Positions 35,375 through 44,594 of a stretch of DNA of 64,000 nt are shown one piece after another. The stretch comes from Porites lobata (Eukaryota > Cnidaria > Anthozoa > Scleractinia > Poritidae): contig CALNXK010000021.1 of assembly GCA_942486035.1 (NCBI GenBank), forward strand, positions 3,037,501-3,101,500, written 5' to 3'. The first letter of the stretch is position 1. Each line of letters opens with the position of its first letter. The position numbers and the translations under genes were made by a program. The notes under the pieces are model-generated. The model was not told the DNA's origin. It saw only the letters and a list, made by a program, of their open reading frames with translations, and searched no databases.

Positions 35375-35950
35375 TACAAAGAAAAATCAGGCGGCATCAT
35401 TTCTCTACAAATTTGACTCATGCAAATTTGTGACATTTTGCCACTGGTGGTCACGAAACTTTTTATTTTGTAAAGGCGAATCCGGAGTACCCAGATTTTT
35501 TATTTCATATTCTGGTAATGTAAGAGCTGAACTTTGTCCTAGAATACATTTTAACTAGGTATCCCACATACCATTTTAAAAAGTGCGCTTAGTGGTAGTT
35601 TTTAAAAAACCTTAAAAAAATTCAAAATCATGTTTATGGCTTAAAACATACCACAGATAGAAAGAACAGATACAATTCTTTTAAACAAAAAATATTTCTG
35701 CTTTATAGCTTTGAATTTTGCCTCGGTACAGACGCGATAAAGTAGGTCATTTTTACTCTAATTTTTGCATAATTAATTAGGTAAAAACCGCTATTTTCGT
35801 TTTTCCTCATTTTCTCGAAAACTATAGATTCTTGAAAGTTAAAAATATTTTTCGAAGATAGTTTCCCAAAGGGGTTTTTCTGACAAATTATGAGAATTTT
35901 CGATTTTTTTAGCCTGGCCAGCGATTCTCGATATTTACAGTCATGGGCTC
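35375..35950 (-). repeat. Right long TIR of the 5.4-kb element
   Basis: Reverse-complement partner of 30550-31185, beginning on the minus strand with GAGCCCATGACTGTAAATAT. A (A)n length difference (10 versus 7) near the tip is the clearest divergence. Confidence 0.8.
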
Positions 35951-35954
35951 TTAA

Positions 35955-36780
35955 TACTGTACTGAGCATACACCTGTTATTCTGTAATAAAAATCTCGAA
36001 AACCAATGAACGGTTTCGTTTAATGATTTTTGGGGGCAAACCCAGTGGATATTTTAGAGTAATGATATTGACGATTAAGACGATGTACAAAAGGCAAGTT
36101 TAAATTTCGCCAGTGGGTCACTGGTGGGTGTAGGGTGTATATTAGTACAGTTTGTGGTTTATTGTATGTTGTTTGTCATGATGTCAACTGACATTGAAAA
36201 AAATTCAGCTATTTCAGAGGAGGGACATGTCTTGACAGCTTATTTTTTTTTCTGGCGGTAAGCTTGGCCGTAAGCTCTTGAAATTCCTTTTTCAAAATAT
36301 ACTCCGGACTAAAGCTTAAAATATATATCGATCCAAGTACAGGATCAGCAGGGTCAGAAGTAAGAATAAAAAACAACAGGCCAAAAGGAAAAATAGTGTT
36401 GAAAACAAAGACCAAACGGAAAAAAACAGTGCAAAAAAAAAAAAGAAAACAGCGTCGCCGGGAGTCGGTTTATCTGCCCTTGCAAGCAACCCCTTGACCA
36501 CTGCACCACTGCACACATGATTTGACATATTAATTTTGTTATATCAAAACAATTTTTCCCTGCCATAGACGCCGTCTGAAGCTCTTGGAGCTGTATTTAT
36601 CATGAATTCAAACATACATTTGAGGAAAATTAAACTTAAGCGCGTAATTAAAAGCTAATTCGCATTATTTCGGGTTCAACGGGCCGATCGATGTAGATAA
36701 TCGATCGAACTTGGTCGAGAATTAGGAGATCAGCTGAGGCCCACGCTCGAAAAGATTGATATGAAGTTAAGCCGGTTTAA
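35955..36780. other. Non-coding between the TTAA element and the DUF6589-like gene
   Basis: No gene. Contains the tRNA-like SINE head listed below and AT-rich sequence. Confidence 0.4.
36455..36525 (-). mobile_element. Possible tRNA-derived SINE head
   Basis: The minus strand reads TGGTGCAGTGGTCAAGG followed about 35 bases later by AACCGACTCCCGG, fitting the RNA polymerase III A box and, less well, B box of tRNA-derived SINEs. No cloverleaf can be drawn convincingly. Confidence 0.35.
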
Positions 36781-37067
36781 TTAGCAAAAGAATAGATGAA
36801 ATGTAAACATGTGTGATCTGTAAATGGAACCTCCTATTCTGGAGACTAAATTTTTCGTTGGCTCACTTTCAGTGTTCTCCATGCCAAAGAATTCTAGGAA
36901 AGCCTCTCTAAGTAAGCCCTCCCAACTGAAACAAAGAACTCCTCATAAGCATCAGGGTTTTTTTTTACCGTTGTTGGAACATTATAGCGCATAATACGCT
37001 TTCTGAAATACTTCAGTGTACCACTTTCACGTGTTGAATTCTGGTACATCAGGACATCATTAATGAC
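36781..37067 (-). CDS. C-terminal exon of the DUF6589-like gene
   Basis: It starts after a good acceptor (TATTAATCTGCAG) with VINDVLMYQNSTRESGTLKY and continues KKNPDAYEEFFVSVGRAYLE. A 2-bp insertion then shifts the frame, after which the reading resumes AFLEFFGMENTESEPTKN and runs to a TAA at 36781-36783. The PTKN-type end is the family's usual C-terminus as I recall it. Confidence 0.5.
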
Positions 37068-37499
37068 CTGCAGATTAATACAAAAACAATAATTTAAATT
37101 ATGTATTTATTTTGCCAAGCGGAATCTAATCTTCACAAGTGGGCTATGAAATGTCCCTGAGCCTTTATATTCAGTGCGTTAAGAACTGTTTTGCATAAAG
37201 AATTTTTGATTAAGATAATTATTACCCGGCATCATTACAGTATAGATATAGCAATTCTTTTGGGAAACTTAAGGAATTCAACTATCTGCTCTAACCTGGG
37301 TACAAATTTTCATGCTTTTCTTATCAAGTGTGTGATAGGCAGAGCTTAATAAATGCAGTTTGTACTTTCATGTTCGGCAATAATTGTTGAACAGAAAAGG
37401 AATAAAGTATCAAAATCCAAATAATAGTAAGTAAGTCTTCCAGTCACCATATATATAACATGTGTTGTATAGTTGTAATTACAGTTAATAATGCTTGCT

Positions 37500-37640
37500 T
37501 TGTATGAAAGAGCTCTGTCACAAAAGGCTGACAATGTTCCAGTCGGTCCTTAGAAGTGTGAGCTCCAGCGGGTAGTTTACGCCCATACGTAAAACGCACT
37601 ATTGTCAACTGATCGCCAGCAGATGGACAGTTAAAGTCAG
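37500..37640 (-). CDS. Exon of the DUF6589-like gene (GDQLTIVRF)
   Basis: It follows an acceptor TGCATCCCAG at 37641 and reads ADFNCPSAGDQLTIVRFTYG, then LPAGAHTSKDRLEHCQPFVT and ELFHTKQ. It is in one frame with no stop. The end is uncertain; a GTAATT about 15 bases past HTKQ is a possible donor. Another short in-frame stretch on the same strand (LEFFKQPQFAAVKKLVPQHI, around 37800) may be a further exon. Confidence 0.5.
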
Positions 37641-37869
37641 CTGGGATGCAGGTTTGTTGTTCAGGATTTCAAATGTGGCTTCATGGCTAACTAGATGTCT
37701 ACCACAGCTGCATATTTTTTTCATCTTTGAATTGAATTGGCTGTGGAAAACACTTCTGACTTGGAGCTCATTTCTTTAGTGTACCTTTGTAGAATGTGTT
37801 GTGGTACTAGCTTCTTAACTGCTGCGAATTGAGGTTGTTTGAAGAATTCTAAAAAGATTCTCCCTACAA

Positions 37870-38110
37870 GAACTTAAAAAATTCTGAATGTCACCAAGTG
37901 GCTTGACATTGTCCAAGTGGCTGAAATCAATCCTCTCAAAGACAGCAATACTTGCAAACCAGTTGTGCTACTTGTTCCTGTGATCTACCCTCATGTTCTT
38001 CACTGTTGTTTTGTCCTTAACAGTGTAGAATTTCTTTCCAGCTTTGAACAGTTCAACAATTTTGTCATGAAAGTGTCCTCCCATGAGGTCCTCTTGCTTT
38101 TCTTAACGTC
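37870..38110 (-). CDS. Exon of the DUF6589-like gene with one stop
   Basis: Minus-strand reading GGHFHDKIVELFKAGKKFYT, then KNMRVDHRNK, a TAG, HNWFASIAVFERIDFSHLDN and LGDIQNF. A stop (TAA) lies just upstream and an acceptor-like TTTTATTTCAG slightly further. The shift to another frame after IQNF may mark the exon end or an indel. Confidence 0.5.
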
Positions 38111-38829
38111 CATATGTCTGAAATAAAAAAAATGATGGTCATCATCAAATTAAATGTAACCCTAAAGGAACCTAATGAAATGCATAATTTTATTTATGAC
38201 CTTCTTGTTTAGATGGAAAAATTAGTGCTACAGTGTTTCCCTAGCTGCAATCCACTACGTTCAGTATCGTTCTCAAAGATGCATTACAACACCTTCGAAA
38301 CCTAAAGTGAAATTAAAGTACAAAATATCACTACGGGAACGCATAAATAAAATAATTCAACGAACGTCAGATCAATGTTCCGCGATAGGTACCCGGTAGC
38401 AATTGTGTCCTGCAGCCGCGAATGTTCGATCCATTGAGTCCTCTCAAATCCACTCTTCACTCTTTTCCACGACGAATCCGCCGTTGTAAGTTACAACTCA
38501 TGTCTTTGAATTAATCACAATTTCGCTCTATTAAAAGGTACGATTTATGCGTACTAAATATTAAGGGGTTCAAGGAGCACGTGCGTATGGAATTTCACGA
38601 ACTTTCGCACGTATCAGCGAAACACTCCCCCCACAAAACCCTTGGGGAAGCTTATGTCGTCTCCGTGGTATACTTGCCCTCTAGTCTGCGCTCGGACAAC
38701 TGATATTCCTGCTTATTGCTCAGCGGAGATTTCCACGGCGTCGTCCACTGGAACTAACACGATTAGTCTGTGCACAACTCTCTATACGGTGACGTAGCCC
38801 CGGCCTTGGTACTTGTCGACGGGTTCATT

Positions 38830-39165
38830 TTAAGACGTTTTGGTCCTCGTCAAAATGTGATCAGAGCAAAGCAGGATTCCATTGTCTACATTAGTAATTT
38901 GACAAGAGAAATGAGCTCTGCAGTAAGAGTTTGTGCACTCTGAACACAGAATATTCGCCCATTTGCCACATTCATCACAGAAATGCCAAGGGCATATCCA
39001 GTTGCCGCGGACATCAACATCACCACCAAGACAGCCCTTGTGGTAGCACTTTGAAGAGCCTATCCTGTCACACATCAGAGGCTCGCCACCGTCACTACAA
39101 ATAAAGTAATCGTCTTCATTGACTTCTTTGACAAGAGCCTTCTTGATTCGTTTCAGTTCTTTCTT
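38830..39165 (-). pseudogene. NSD-type C-terminal PHD (C5HCH) segment
   Basis: It continues the NSD-like protein after the SET block, in a different frame. From 39165 the reading is KELKRIKKALVKEVNEDDYF, then ICSDGGEPLMCDR, KCYHKGCL, GNWICPWHFCDECGKWANIL and CSECTNSYCRAHF, ending TRTKTS-stop at 38830. The Cys4-His-Cys3 pattern and the W-I-C-P-W-H-x-C-D-x-C-G block are those of the PHD plus C5HCH pair following SET in NSD1/2/3, a histone-tail or partner binding module. Between NQV (39197) and this segment the most likely original linker needs about three small indels within roughly 60 bp, and stops occur in every frame. Zinc ligands look complete. Confidence 0.75.
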
Positions 39166-39194
39166 TTATCTACTGGCTTTTTAGATTTTTCCTC

Positions 39195-40016
39195 TTAGAC
39201 CTGGTTCTTAGGTTTCACTCCAAGAAAACTGCCGCAGTTTACTACTCCACAGTAGCATTTCTTCTTCTCATTTCCTAAACAATCCATGTGATAGTGAAAA
39301 GTCAGTTCCTCTCCGTCCTTGATGTCTCGTGAAGCAAACAGTCCAACCCTGACCTCTCTTTTAACTTTCCACTTCTGAGTCTCACAATTGGGATCACAAC
39401 TATGGTTCATAAAGCGCAAGAGATTGCCCATTGGTCCTGCATCTATAATGCGATCTTTATCTATTGTCAACATGTAATAGTTGGTCACGTCCTCACCTTT
39501 TCGCACACGTTCTGGGCAACTGGCTTCGTCAATAAGTTCTCCTACATACTCTATAACAATCTGACCTTTCTTGACATCCTGCTTGCATCTCAATCCCCAT
39601 CCACGATGAAATGTTCTACATGGTTCACAATCCACATACTGCCTCTTTTGAAATCTTTGATTATGACAGTTTTCCTTTGAGGGGCATGTTTGTGGATTCC
39701 ACTTAAACTGAAGTATACGATTCAGGCAGTTGGAGTCTGTACGACAGGGATTCTCACTGTCTGCGGTGCTGTCACAGACAGGTAGTTCTGAAGGATCAAT
39801 TAAATAGTTGGAAGCACGAGTGAAACAATTACGTCCAACAGGTACCTTCTCCCGCTGATGGACTCTCAGGGGCAAGTCGTACCGTTGGAAGTTTATGGTA
39901 TCGATGTAATAACGGCTGACATTCAGATTGTGAGCTTCGACAACGTAGTTCATGTTTTTAACGACGTTACATTGGAAGAGATTATGTAGCTGAAGTGAAG
40001 ATTCCACCAACATCAT
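39195..40016 (-). CDS. NSD-like AWS-SET-postSET histone methyltransferase fragment, intronless
   Basis: A 273-codon frame. Residues about 40-65 carry the pre-AWS KVPVGR motif, 77-118 the AWS region, 119-245 the SET domain (GWGLRCKQDVKKGQIVIEYV, then YMLTIDKDRIIDAGPMGN, LLRFMNHSCDPNCETQKW, TFHYHMDCLGN) and 247-266 the post-SET CYCGVVNCGSFLGVKP. The family mono- and dimethylates histone H3 Lys36 in chromatin. The cofactor-binding NHS and GWG motifs and the SET Tyr are present and the post-SET Cys are intact. Three AWS Cys expected from NSD proteins are replaced (CNC becomes CDS, EC becomes KW, QC becomes QR), which should weaken zinc binding. The segment is intronless although animal NSD genes split it into several exons. 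Absence of introns plus downstream frameshifts suggests a retrocopy. The Met at 40016 is only the first in the frame. Confidence 0.85.
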   Translation of the reverse strand: MMLVESSLQLHNLFQCNVVKNMNYVVEAHNLNVSRYYIDTINFQRYDLPLRVHQREKVPVGRNCFTRASNYLIDPSELPVCDSTADSENPCRTDSNCLNRILQFKWNPQTCPSKENCHNQRFQKRQYVDCEPCRTFHRGWGLRCKQDVKKGQIVIEYVGELIDEASCPERVRKGEDVTNYYMLTIDKDRIIDAGPMGNLLRFMNHSCDPNCETQKWKVKREVRVGLFASRDIKDGEELTFHYHMDCLGNEKKKCYCGVVNCGSFLGVKPKNQV

Positions 40017-40128
40017 AAATTATTTTTAACTATCATTAACCCAGTACAGATTTTTCAGACACTGGTGCACTGTAACACGATACATGCCCCAGACATTGTA
40101 TATTTTTCAGATGGGAAAAGAAACTTAC

Positions 40129-40548
40129 CATCTTCTCTGCATGCCCATGAAAGAGAACCAAGGTTTTTATTCGTTGCACCAGGCTGAGCTGTTGGTAAGA
40201 CTTATGCATCATCACTGCATATGCTAGACCAATTGCTGGTATCCTGCTTTCTCCATTCTCAATGACATCAGGACTCCTCCTATGACCTTCCTCCACAACC
40301 TTTAGCCAGGAAAAGGTACGCAAGGCCTAATAAGTCTTGTCTTTGAGGACAAGAGGCTTCCCACCCTTTTCAGTCTTTCCAAGATTCTCACACTGCGCTG
40401 CAACATCCAACAGAAATTTCGTCTTTAAAGGATCTCTTAAAGATGATGCCCATATTGCATATGTAAGTACATGGGCATTCCTCAGTGAAAAAGCAAGGCT
40501 TAGCTGGGATACTTCACATTCCTTTAGTATTAGGTGATGACTATTGAA
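40129..40548 (-). CDS. 420-bp exon of the DUF6589-like gene with an in-frame stop
   Basis: The exon runs from an acceptor TTAATTCCCTAG (AG at 40549-40550) to a strong donor ATG|GTAAGT at 40128. It reads LILKECEVSQLSLAFSLRNA, LTYAIWASSLRDPLKTKFLL, a TAG at 40327-40329 (after LKDKTY), then ALRTFSWLKVVEEGHRRSPD and IKTLVLFHGHAEKM. Apart from the single stop it is open throughout. The following 59 bp up to TGTTACAG could be a micro-intron, but what follows is not recognisable. Confidence 0.6.
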
Positions 40549-41130
40549 CTAGGGAATTAAATTTTGGTGAGTGAGAATTGTTATGAAGATAAGAATAAGC
40601 TTATCTGTACAAAGAGCACTAATGTATGTGTAACATTGTGGTCTGTGTTTTTTTAAATGAGTTTATAATGACACACACCCAAAAGATCACAGTGCCTGGT
40701 GCAAAAATTAATAAAGTGCATCTTTAACTTCCATGTAAACGTCTAATATATAAAATGACTGTAGGATATAGAATACTTGTGTGATAAGCAGGGAAAAGAA
40801 AAGTATTTAAGTGGTACAATTTTTGAGAAGATGTAATTGCCAATGTGTATACATTTTCTTTTTATTGCAAGAAAAAAAGGAAAGAAAAACTACAAGAACA
40901 GCTTGCTTGCAGTAAGGGACTGGTTATTATTTAGAGGTAGCCAGGGGTGCTGCAAATAGGGAAAGAGTAAATGATTTGGGAAAAAAGGGGGGAGGCAGAT
41001 ACATGCATATTACTCTAAGCAACATCAGAGCCATGGAGGGAACAAAGGGTGGTTGGTTTGTTGTCACCATAATCTTTTACAAACAGAGCTATCAGCGCAG
41101 GAGAACTTGATTTAAAGCATTTTAATTAAC
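40549..41130. other. Intron, nothing recognised
   Basis: Sequence between the fourth and fifth recognised exons of the minus-strand gene, AT-rich, without a repeat I can identify. Confidence 0.4.
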
Positions 41131-41531
41131 TTTGGGTTATCGAGTCCTGCTTTATCTAAAGAAAAAGCTTGAACCGGTTGGGGGATTTTGGTGGACTGGA
41201 TGGTCTATACAAATAAAAATCAAGAAACAATAAATTAGCTGCATATTTTTGGCAATCTTTTCAAACTGATTTATTTCTGTACCTTTGGGTTCTTAATGCG
41301 TGCCATCTGTGAAGGAACAGTTGAAACTAGTTGGATTTTGGTTGGCTGGATGGATGGAACAGCCTGCGTAGACATAAACGTAATTAGTTGATGAGTAGCT
41401 AGAAATCATGGTCAGCCCACCTTATGGCTATATATAGCTTATCTATAAGGTGATATTCCAGTACGATTCTTACCTTCGGGTTATTGCCCGGTTCTTTATG
41501 ACACACAGGCCTTTTAACCGGCGTTGGAATT
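41131..41531 (-). CDS. Three short serial exons ending in Asn-Pro-Lys
   Basis: Exon 2 (41474-41531) reads IPTPVKRPVCHKEPGNNPK with donor AAG|GTAAGA. Exon 3 (41283-41363, 81 bp, phase 0 at both ends) reads AVPSIQPTKIQLVSTVPSQM...IKNPK with donor AAG|GTACAG. Exon 4 (41131-41204) reads TIQSTKIPQPVQAFSLDKAG...LDNPK. Each follows a pyrimidine-rich AG acceptor. Exons 3 and 4 share I-Q-x-T-K-I and the NPK end, which suggests exon duplication. The exon 4 donor is degraded: AAG is followed by TTAATT rather than GT, and keeping frame with the next exon requires that non-GT junction. The Pro/Lys-rich peptide is probably a disordered linker. Confidence 0.55.
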
Positions 41532-41747
41532 CTAGAAATGTTCACATGCGAAACACATTCATGCTCCATGAAATCACAAGGCATTCAATTTGTCAGGTAT
41601 TGAGACTATAAGTTAGGCACCTGTAGTATAAGTTAAAACCGGTAGTAAATACTCTCAAGTTGACCTACCTGATTTCCTTGCAGTAGATGTATGGTAGAAG
41701 AAGAACATCTTGTATTGCTTATGCTCACCTCCTGATCACTCATTTAC

Positions 41748-42024
41748 TGGTTACCGAAAGGTAGACCTTTTCGTGCTGAGGTCACCATTGAGTGCGGTAT
41801 TTTTCTTGGCTTTTCGGTGCTTTGGGTACTATTTCCCATCCGAGACCGTTTCTTCATGTTTTCTTGTCTACTTGTTTTCAGTTCGCGTTCAAGTTCCTTC
41901 TGTGTACTCTGGCAAGTCGAGGCAAATAGTTCTAAGTTCTTGTTTAGACGTAAAACTTTATCATGACAACTTCTGCAACAAAACTGAGGAAGTTCGTCGC
42001 TATCTGAGACTTCAATTTCACATA
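41748..42024 (-). CDS. N-terminal Cys-rich exon of the DUF6589-like gene
   Basis: A 277-bp exon from acceptor TTCTTTGAG to donor CCA|GTAAAT. It reads CEIEVSDSDELPQFCCRSCH, DKVLRLNKNLELFASTCQST, a charged helix QKELERELKTSRQENMKKRS and a Ser/Lys-rich tail ending LPFGNQ. The 2-nt remainder joins exon 2 in frame (CA+A). The C-C-x2-C...C spacing resembles a ZAD-like zinc-binding motif followed by a coiled coil. At least one upstream exon is missing, because the exon starts in phase 1. The plus-strand 108-codon frame at the same place is a shadow. Confidence 0.5.
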
Positions 42025-42292
42025 CTCAAAGAATGATCCTTTTTAACTGTAACGCCTTTCCACTATCACTGAAAAAATAGTTTTTTCTCTTTGTCGTCTC
42101 ACCACACACCTGGACTGAATATAGCGTCTGTCAAAGTTTGTGATACTTCCATGTTTCAGGGCGGAATGGAGTGGCCACCCAAAAACTGCGAAAATTTGAA
42201 GCCGTTAAAAGAGCCAATCATAGCTTTCGTTTTATCACGGCACAACTTTTAGCAGGAACCATTGAAAAATGGCCTTGTATCCACCTTTGATC
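42025..42292. other. Upstream flank of exon 1, nothing recognised
   Basis: No upstream exon or promoter motif could be identified before the TIR element starting at 42293. Confidence 0.4.
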
Positions 42293-44255
42293 ATGTTTAC
42301 TATAGGTAGTGTCGACTGATCTATCGGTCGACATAGCGGTCGATAGTCGGTCGGTCGAGATTCGGACGATAGTCGGTCGACAGTCAGTCGATAGTCGGTC
42401 GAGCGTGGGATAGACTATCGGTCGATATTTCGACGACGCACCTCGACCGACTATCGGTCATATGTCGGTGATATATCGGTCAACTGTCGGTGGTATGTCG
42501 GTCAACTGTCGGTCGAATATCAGTCGTGTGTTAATTTAGCGGGTGAGTCCAATGGCTTTCTTTTTAAGCAATGACGTCATTCAGTACTGTTATCATGCGA
42601 TGGGGGAACATGTGGCAGTGCGAGGCGCGATTTAGCCTCCGTAGCAAGCGTTTCTGTGCGGTTTAGGAGAAAAGAACGAGGAACGAGAGTCAAAGACTGC
42701 GAGAAAGAAATTAAAAAGCAGATTGCATTCCACAATAACGACTCAAACGTCTTTGTACGGAAATGGTCTCGCTTTAAAAATAACCTCTCACAAAATATAT
42801 TGCATTAACAATATATAAGAAGCTTAAAACGCAGAATCCCTTGACTTGAAATCAAATATCTTGTATGTATATCTCCAGGGGTTCACCATCCAAATGCCTC
42901 TTTCACTATAAAAAATAAAAATGTTAGTAGGAATTGACAGTTAAGATGCAGAAAGGTCAATAATTGGAGATATCTACCTGGGGTTTTGAAAACCGGGTTG
43001 CCTGAAATCTTAAGTCAAGTCCAGCACATTGCAGGCAATCTTTCAAAACTTAATTTCCTTAAAGCCCTGATAATTTTAGTGTAAAAATAACAATCTCCCT
43101 CTTCAGGACAAACCACCCTTAGCTCTTAACCATGGGCTGCAAATACCTTCCTGGAATTGAAAGAAATCAGTGGAAATTCCAGAAAATAGGCCCTACGGCC
43201 CGGGCTGTTGTCCCCGTTGGGCCAGATAATTTTTTTTGAGGAGGACTTCCGTCGAAATAAGTGTCCTGTTGTTGCAAAGACACAGGGCTATCATCTGGTA
43301 TGCATTTGGGGTAGCCTGGTTAAGTTCCAGGGGGGTGGGGTTGTTGTAAAGTTTGATGTGTTCTTGCACTCTTATGCAGTTTGTTTGTGCTGTTTGCATG
43401 CAAGCAATCACCCACTCTGTTGATCGGCAATGTTCCTAGCCAGCAAGCAGCTAAACTGGTGGTTTTAGGACTTGGTTTTGTTGAACAGTGGTGGCTTAGA
43501 TTGTTTTTGGGAGACCAGCTTCAATGAAAAAGGGGGTGAACTGGGGAAATGGCTTTGCAATCGGTGACACCGACACTAAAAATTGCCCGTTAAAAGTTAA
43601 AATGCCTTATTTTGCCAGATTTATGAGGAAAACTTCACTTTTGTTACCTTCAAGACAGACAATTCTATAAAATGGAAGCTCACGTATACAATAATTTGTT
43701 TTTGAGGTGAGATTTTACTTTTCAAGTAACAAGGGCCATTAAATTACCAGTCAGTGCGAGAGACTGACATGTTTTAGTAGCCCGGTTGTCAAAAAACCAG
43801 GTATATATACTACTATATGTATGTCAATACTTGTTGTGGCAATAACGAAGTTATTCAAAAAAAACCAGCTATTCAGATCGACAAAAATCGCGACCGATAT
43901 ATCGATCGACTATCGGCCGACTCTCGACCGAAATATCGAACGGCTATCTTTTGACTATCAACCAAGTGTCGACCGACCATCGACCGAGTCTTGACCAGTT
44001 ACTGACTGATACATCAGTCAAGAATCGACCAACTATCAGCGAAGTGTCCGCGAAAAGTCGGCGAAGTGTCGGTGAAGTATCGGTGTACGAAAAGCTTTAT
44101 CGGCCGAGATACATCTGGAACGACTATCGACCGACTATCAACCGTGTCTCGACCGAGTGTCGACCGACTATCGACCGTTATATCGACCGAGTGTCGACCG
44201 ATTATCGACCGCTATATCAACCGATTGATCGGTCGACATTCCCTTCAGTAAACAT
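42293..44255. mobile_element. 2.0-kb long-TIR element built of CGGTCGATAG-like subterminal repeats
   Basis: The ends ATGTTTACT...TGTCGAC..GATC (42293) and the complement of the right end (44247-44255 AGTAAACAT) align over at least 58 bp with about 85% identity by eye. Inside each end is a dense array of a roughly 10-11-bp motif TCGGTCGATAG and variants (42308-42530; the inverse in 43876-44245), about 20-30 units per arm. Such arrays are typical transposase-binding subterminal repeats. No transposase. The interior carries R900 copy 2 (42977-43801). No target duplication recognised. Confidence 0.75.
42977..43801 (+). mobile_element. R900 MITE, copy 2 (uninterrupted)
   Basis: 825 bp flanked by TA on both sides. 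Ends are CCTGGGGTTTTGAAAACCGGG and the complement of CCCGGTTGTCAAAAAACCAGG. It is collinear with copy 1 except for the missing 9-kb insertion. The single TTAA at 43739-43742 is the unoccupied target site. Compared with copy 1 it lacks about 120 bp around 1440-1570. Confidence 0.8.
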
Positions 44256-44594
44256 AAGACAGACTGAGATCTGGGTACGAGATTAGGTATAAACTAATAG
44301 CAGGGATCTTTGGCAACTACGAGAGCGACGTGACAAACTGCAGCAACAACGTTAATATTAAAAAGACTTATTTAAGGCGTATTTAAAAACTTTGCAGCAA
44401 TTATTACGATTATTTCATGATACAACCCCCATAAAATGACTATGTCGCTAAATTTCCCTGGAATTGAATTCTTGAGGACCAAATTCAAGTCTAGAAAAAG
44501 AAAGAATTGAACTCGTCGTCTTGTGGTTACGTCCTTCATAAGGCGTCGCACAAGGGAATTTCACGCTGTAGTCGTGTAGTGACGGCAACGAAAT

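Larger units (their letters stand above)
30550..35950. mobile_element. 5.4-kb TTAA-flanked element with long terminal inverted repeats
   Basis: It is bounded by TTAA (30546-30549 and 35951-35954). Termini read GAGCCCATGACTGTAAATAT, clearly related to the 9-kb element (GAGCGG.TGTCAGTAAATATCG). TIRs of about 0.6 kb (30550-31185 / 35375-35950) are very similar. The interior has no recognisable transposase and carries a pogo-like MITE at 32140. Probably a non-autonomous piggyBac- or Kolobok-type element. Confidence 0.75.
36781..42024 (-). pseudogene. Multi-exon gene resembling the anthozoan DUF6589-type family, decayed
   Basis: Eight minus-strand exons with recognisable splice sites run in order from an N-terminal Cys-rich domain (41748-42024), through three short serial exons (41474-41531, 41283-41363, 41131-41204) and a 420-bp exon (40129-40548), to C-terminal exons at 37870-38110, 37500-37640 and 36781-37067. 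Key phrases (LVLFHGHAEKM; RVDHRNK-HNWFAS-AVFERIDFSHLD; GDQLTIVRF...HTK; AFLEFFGMENTESEPTKN) match my memory of a protein family abundant in corals that I associate with Pfam DUF6589, whose function is unknown and which is probably TE-related. In-frame stops lie at 40327-40329 and in exon 6, there is a 2-bp insertion in exon 8, and the central exons between 40129 and 38110 are missing, so it is probably non-functional. The family name is tentative; the exon structure is better supported. Confidence 0.55.

Noticed and set aside
35235..35558. 107-codon ORF (WWSRNFLFCKGESGVPRFF) as a gene
   Set aside because: It lies mostly in the TIR of the 5.4-kb element and its twin at 30986-31171 is simply the other arm.
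36209..36566. Overlapping Phe-rich minus-strand ORFs
   Set aside because: Caused by a poly-A run and an AT-rich stretch. No conserved features.
40069..40128. 59-bp intron after exon 5 (GTAAGT...TGTTACAG) leading into the SET cassette
   Set aside because: The splice signals are good, but the reading after the acceptor soon meets stops and does not connect in frame to the SET frame, so I did not annotate it as a fusion.
41710..42036. 108-codon plus-strand ORF
   Set aside because: Antisense to the Cys-rich exon on the minus strand, which has splice sites and a domain-like pattern.
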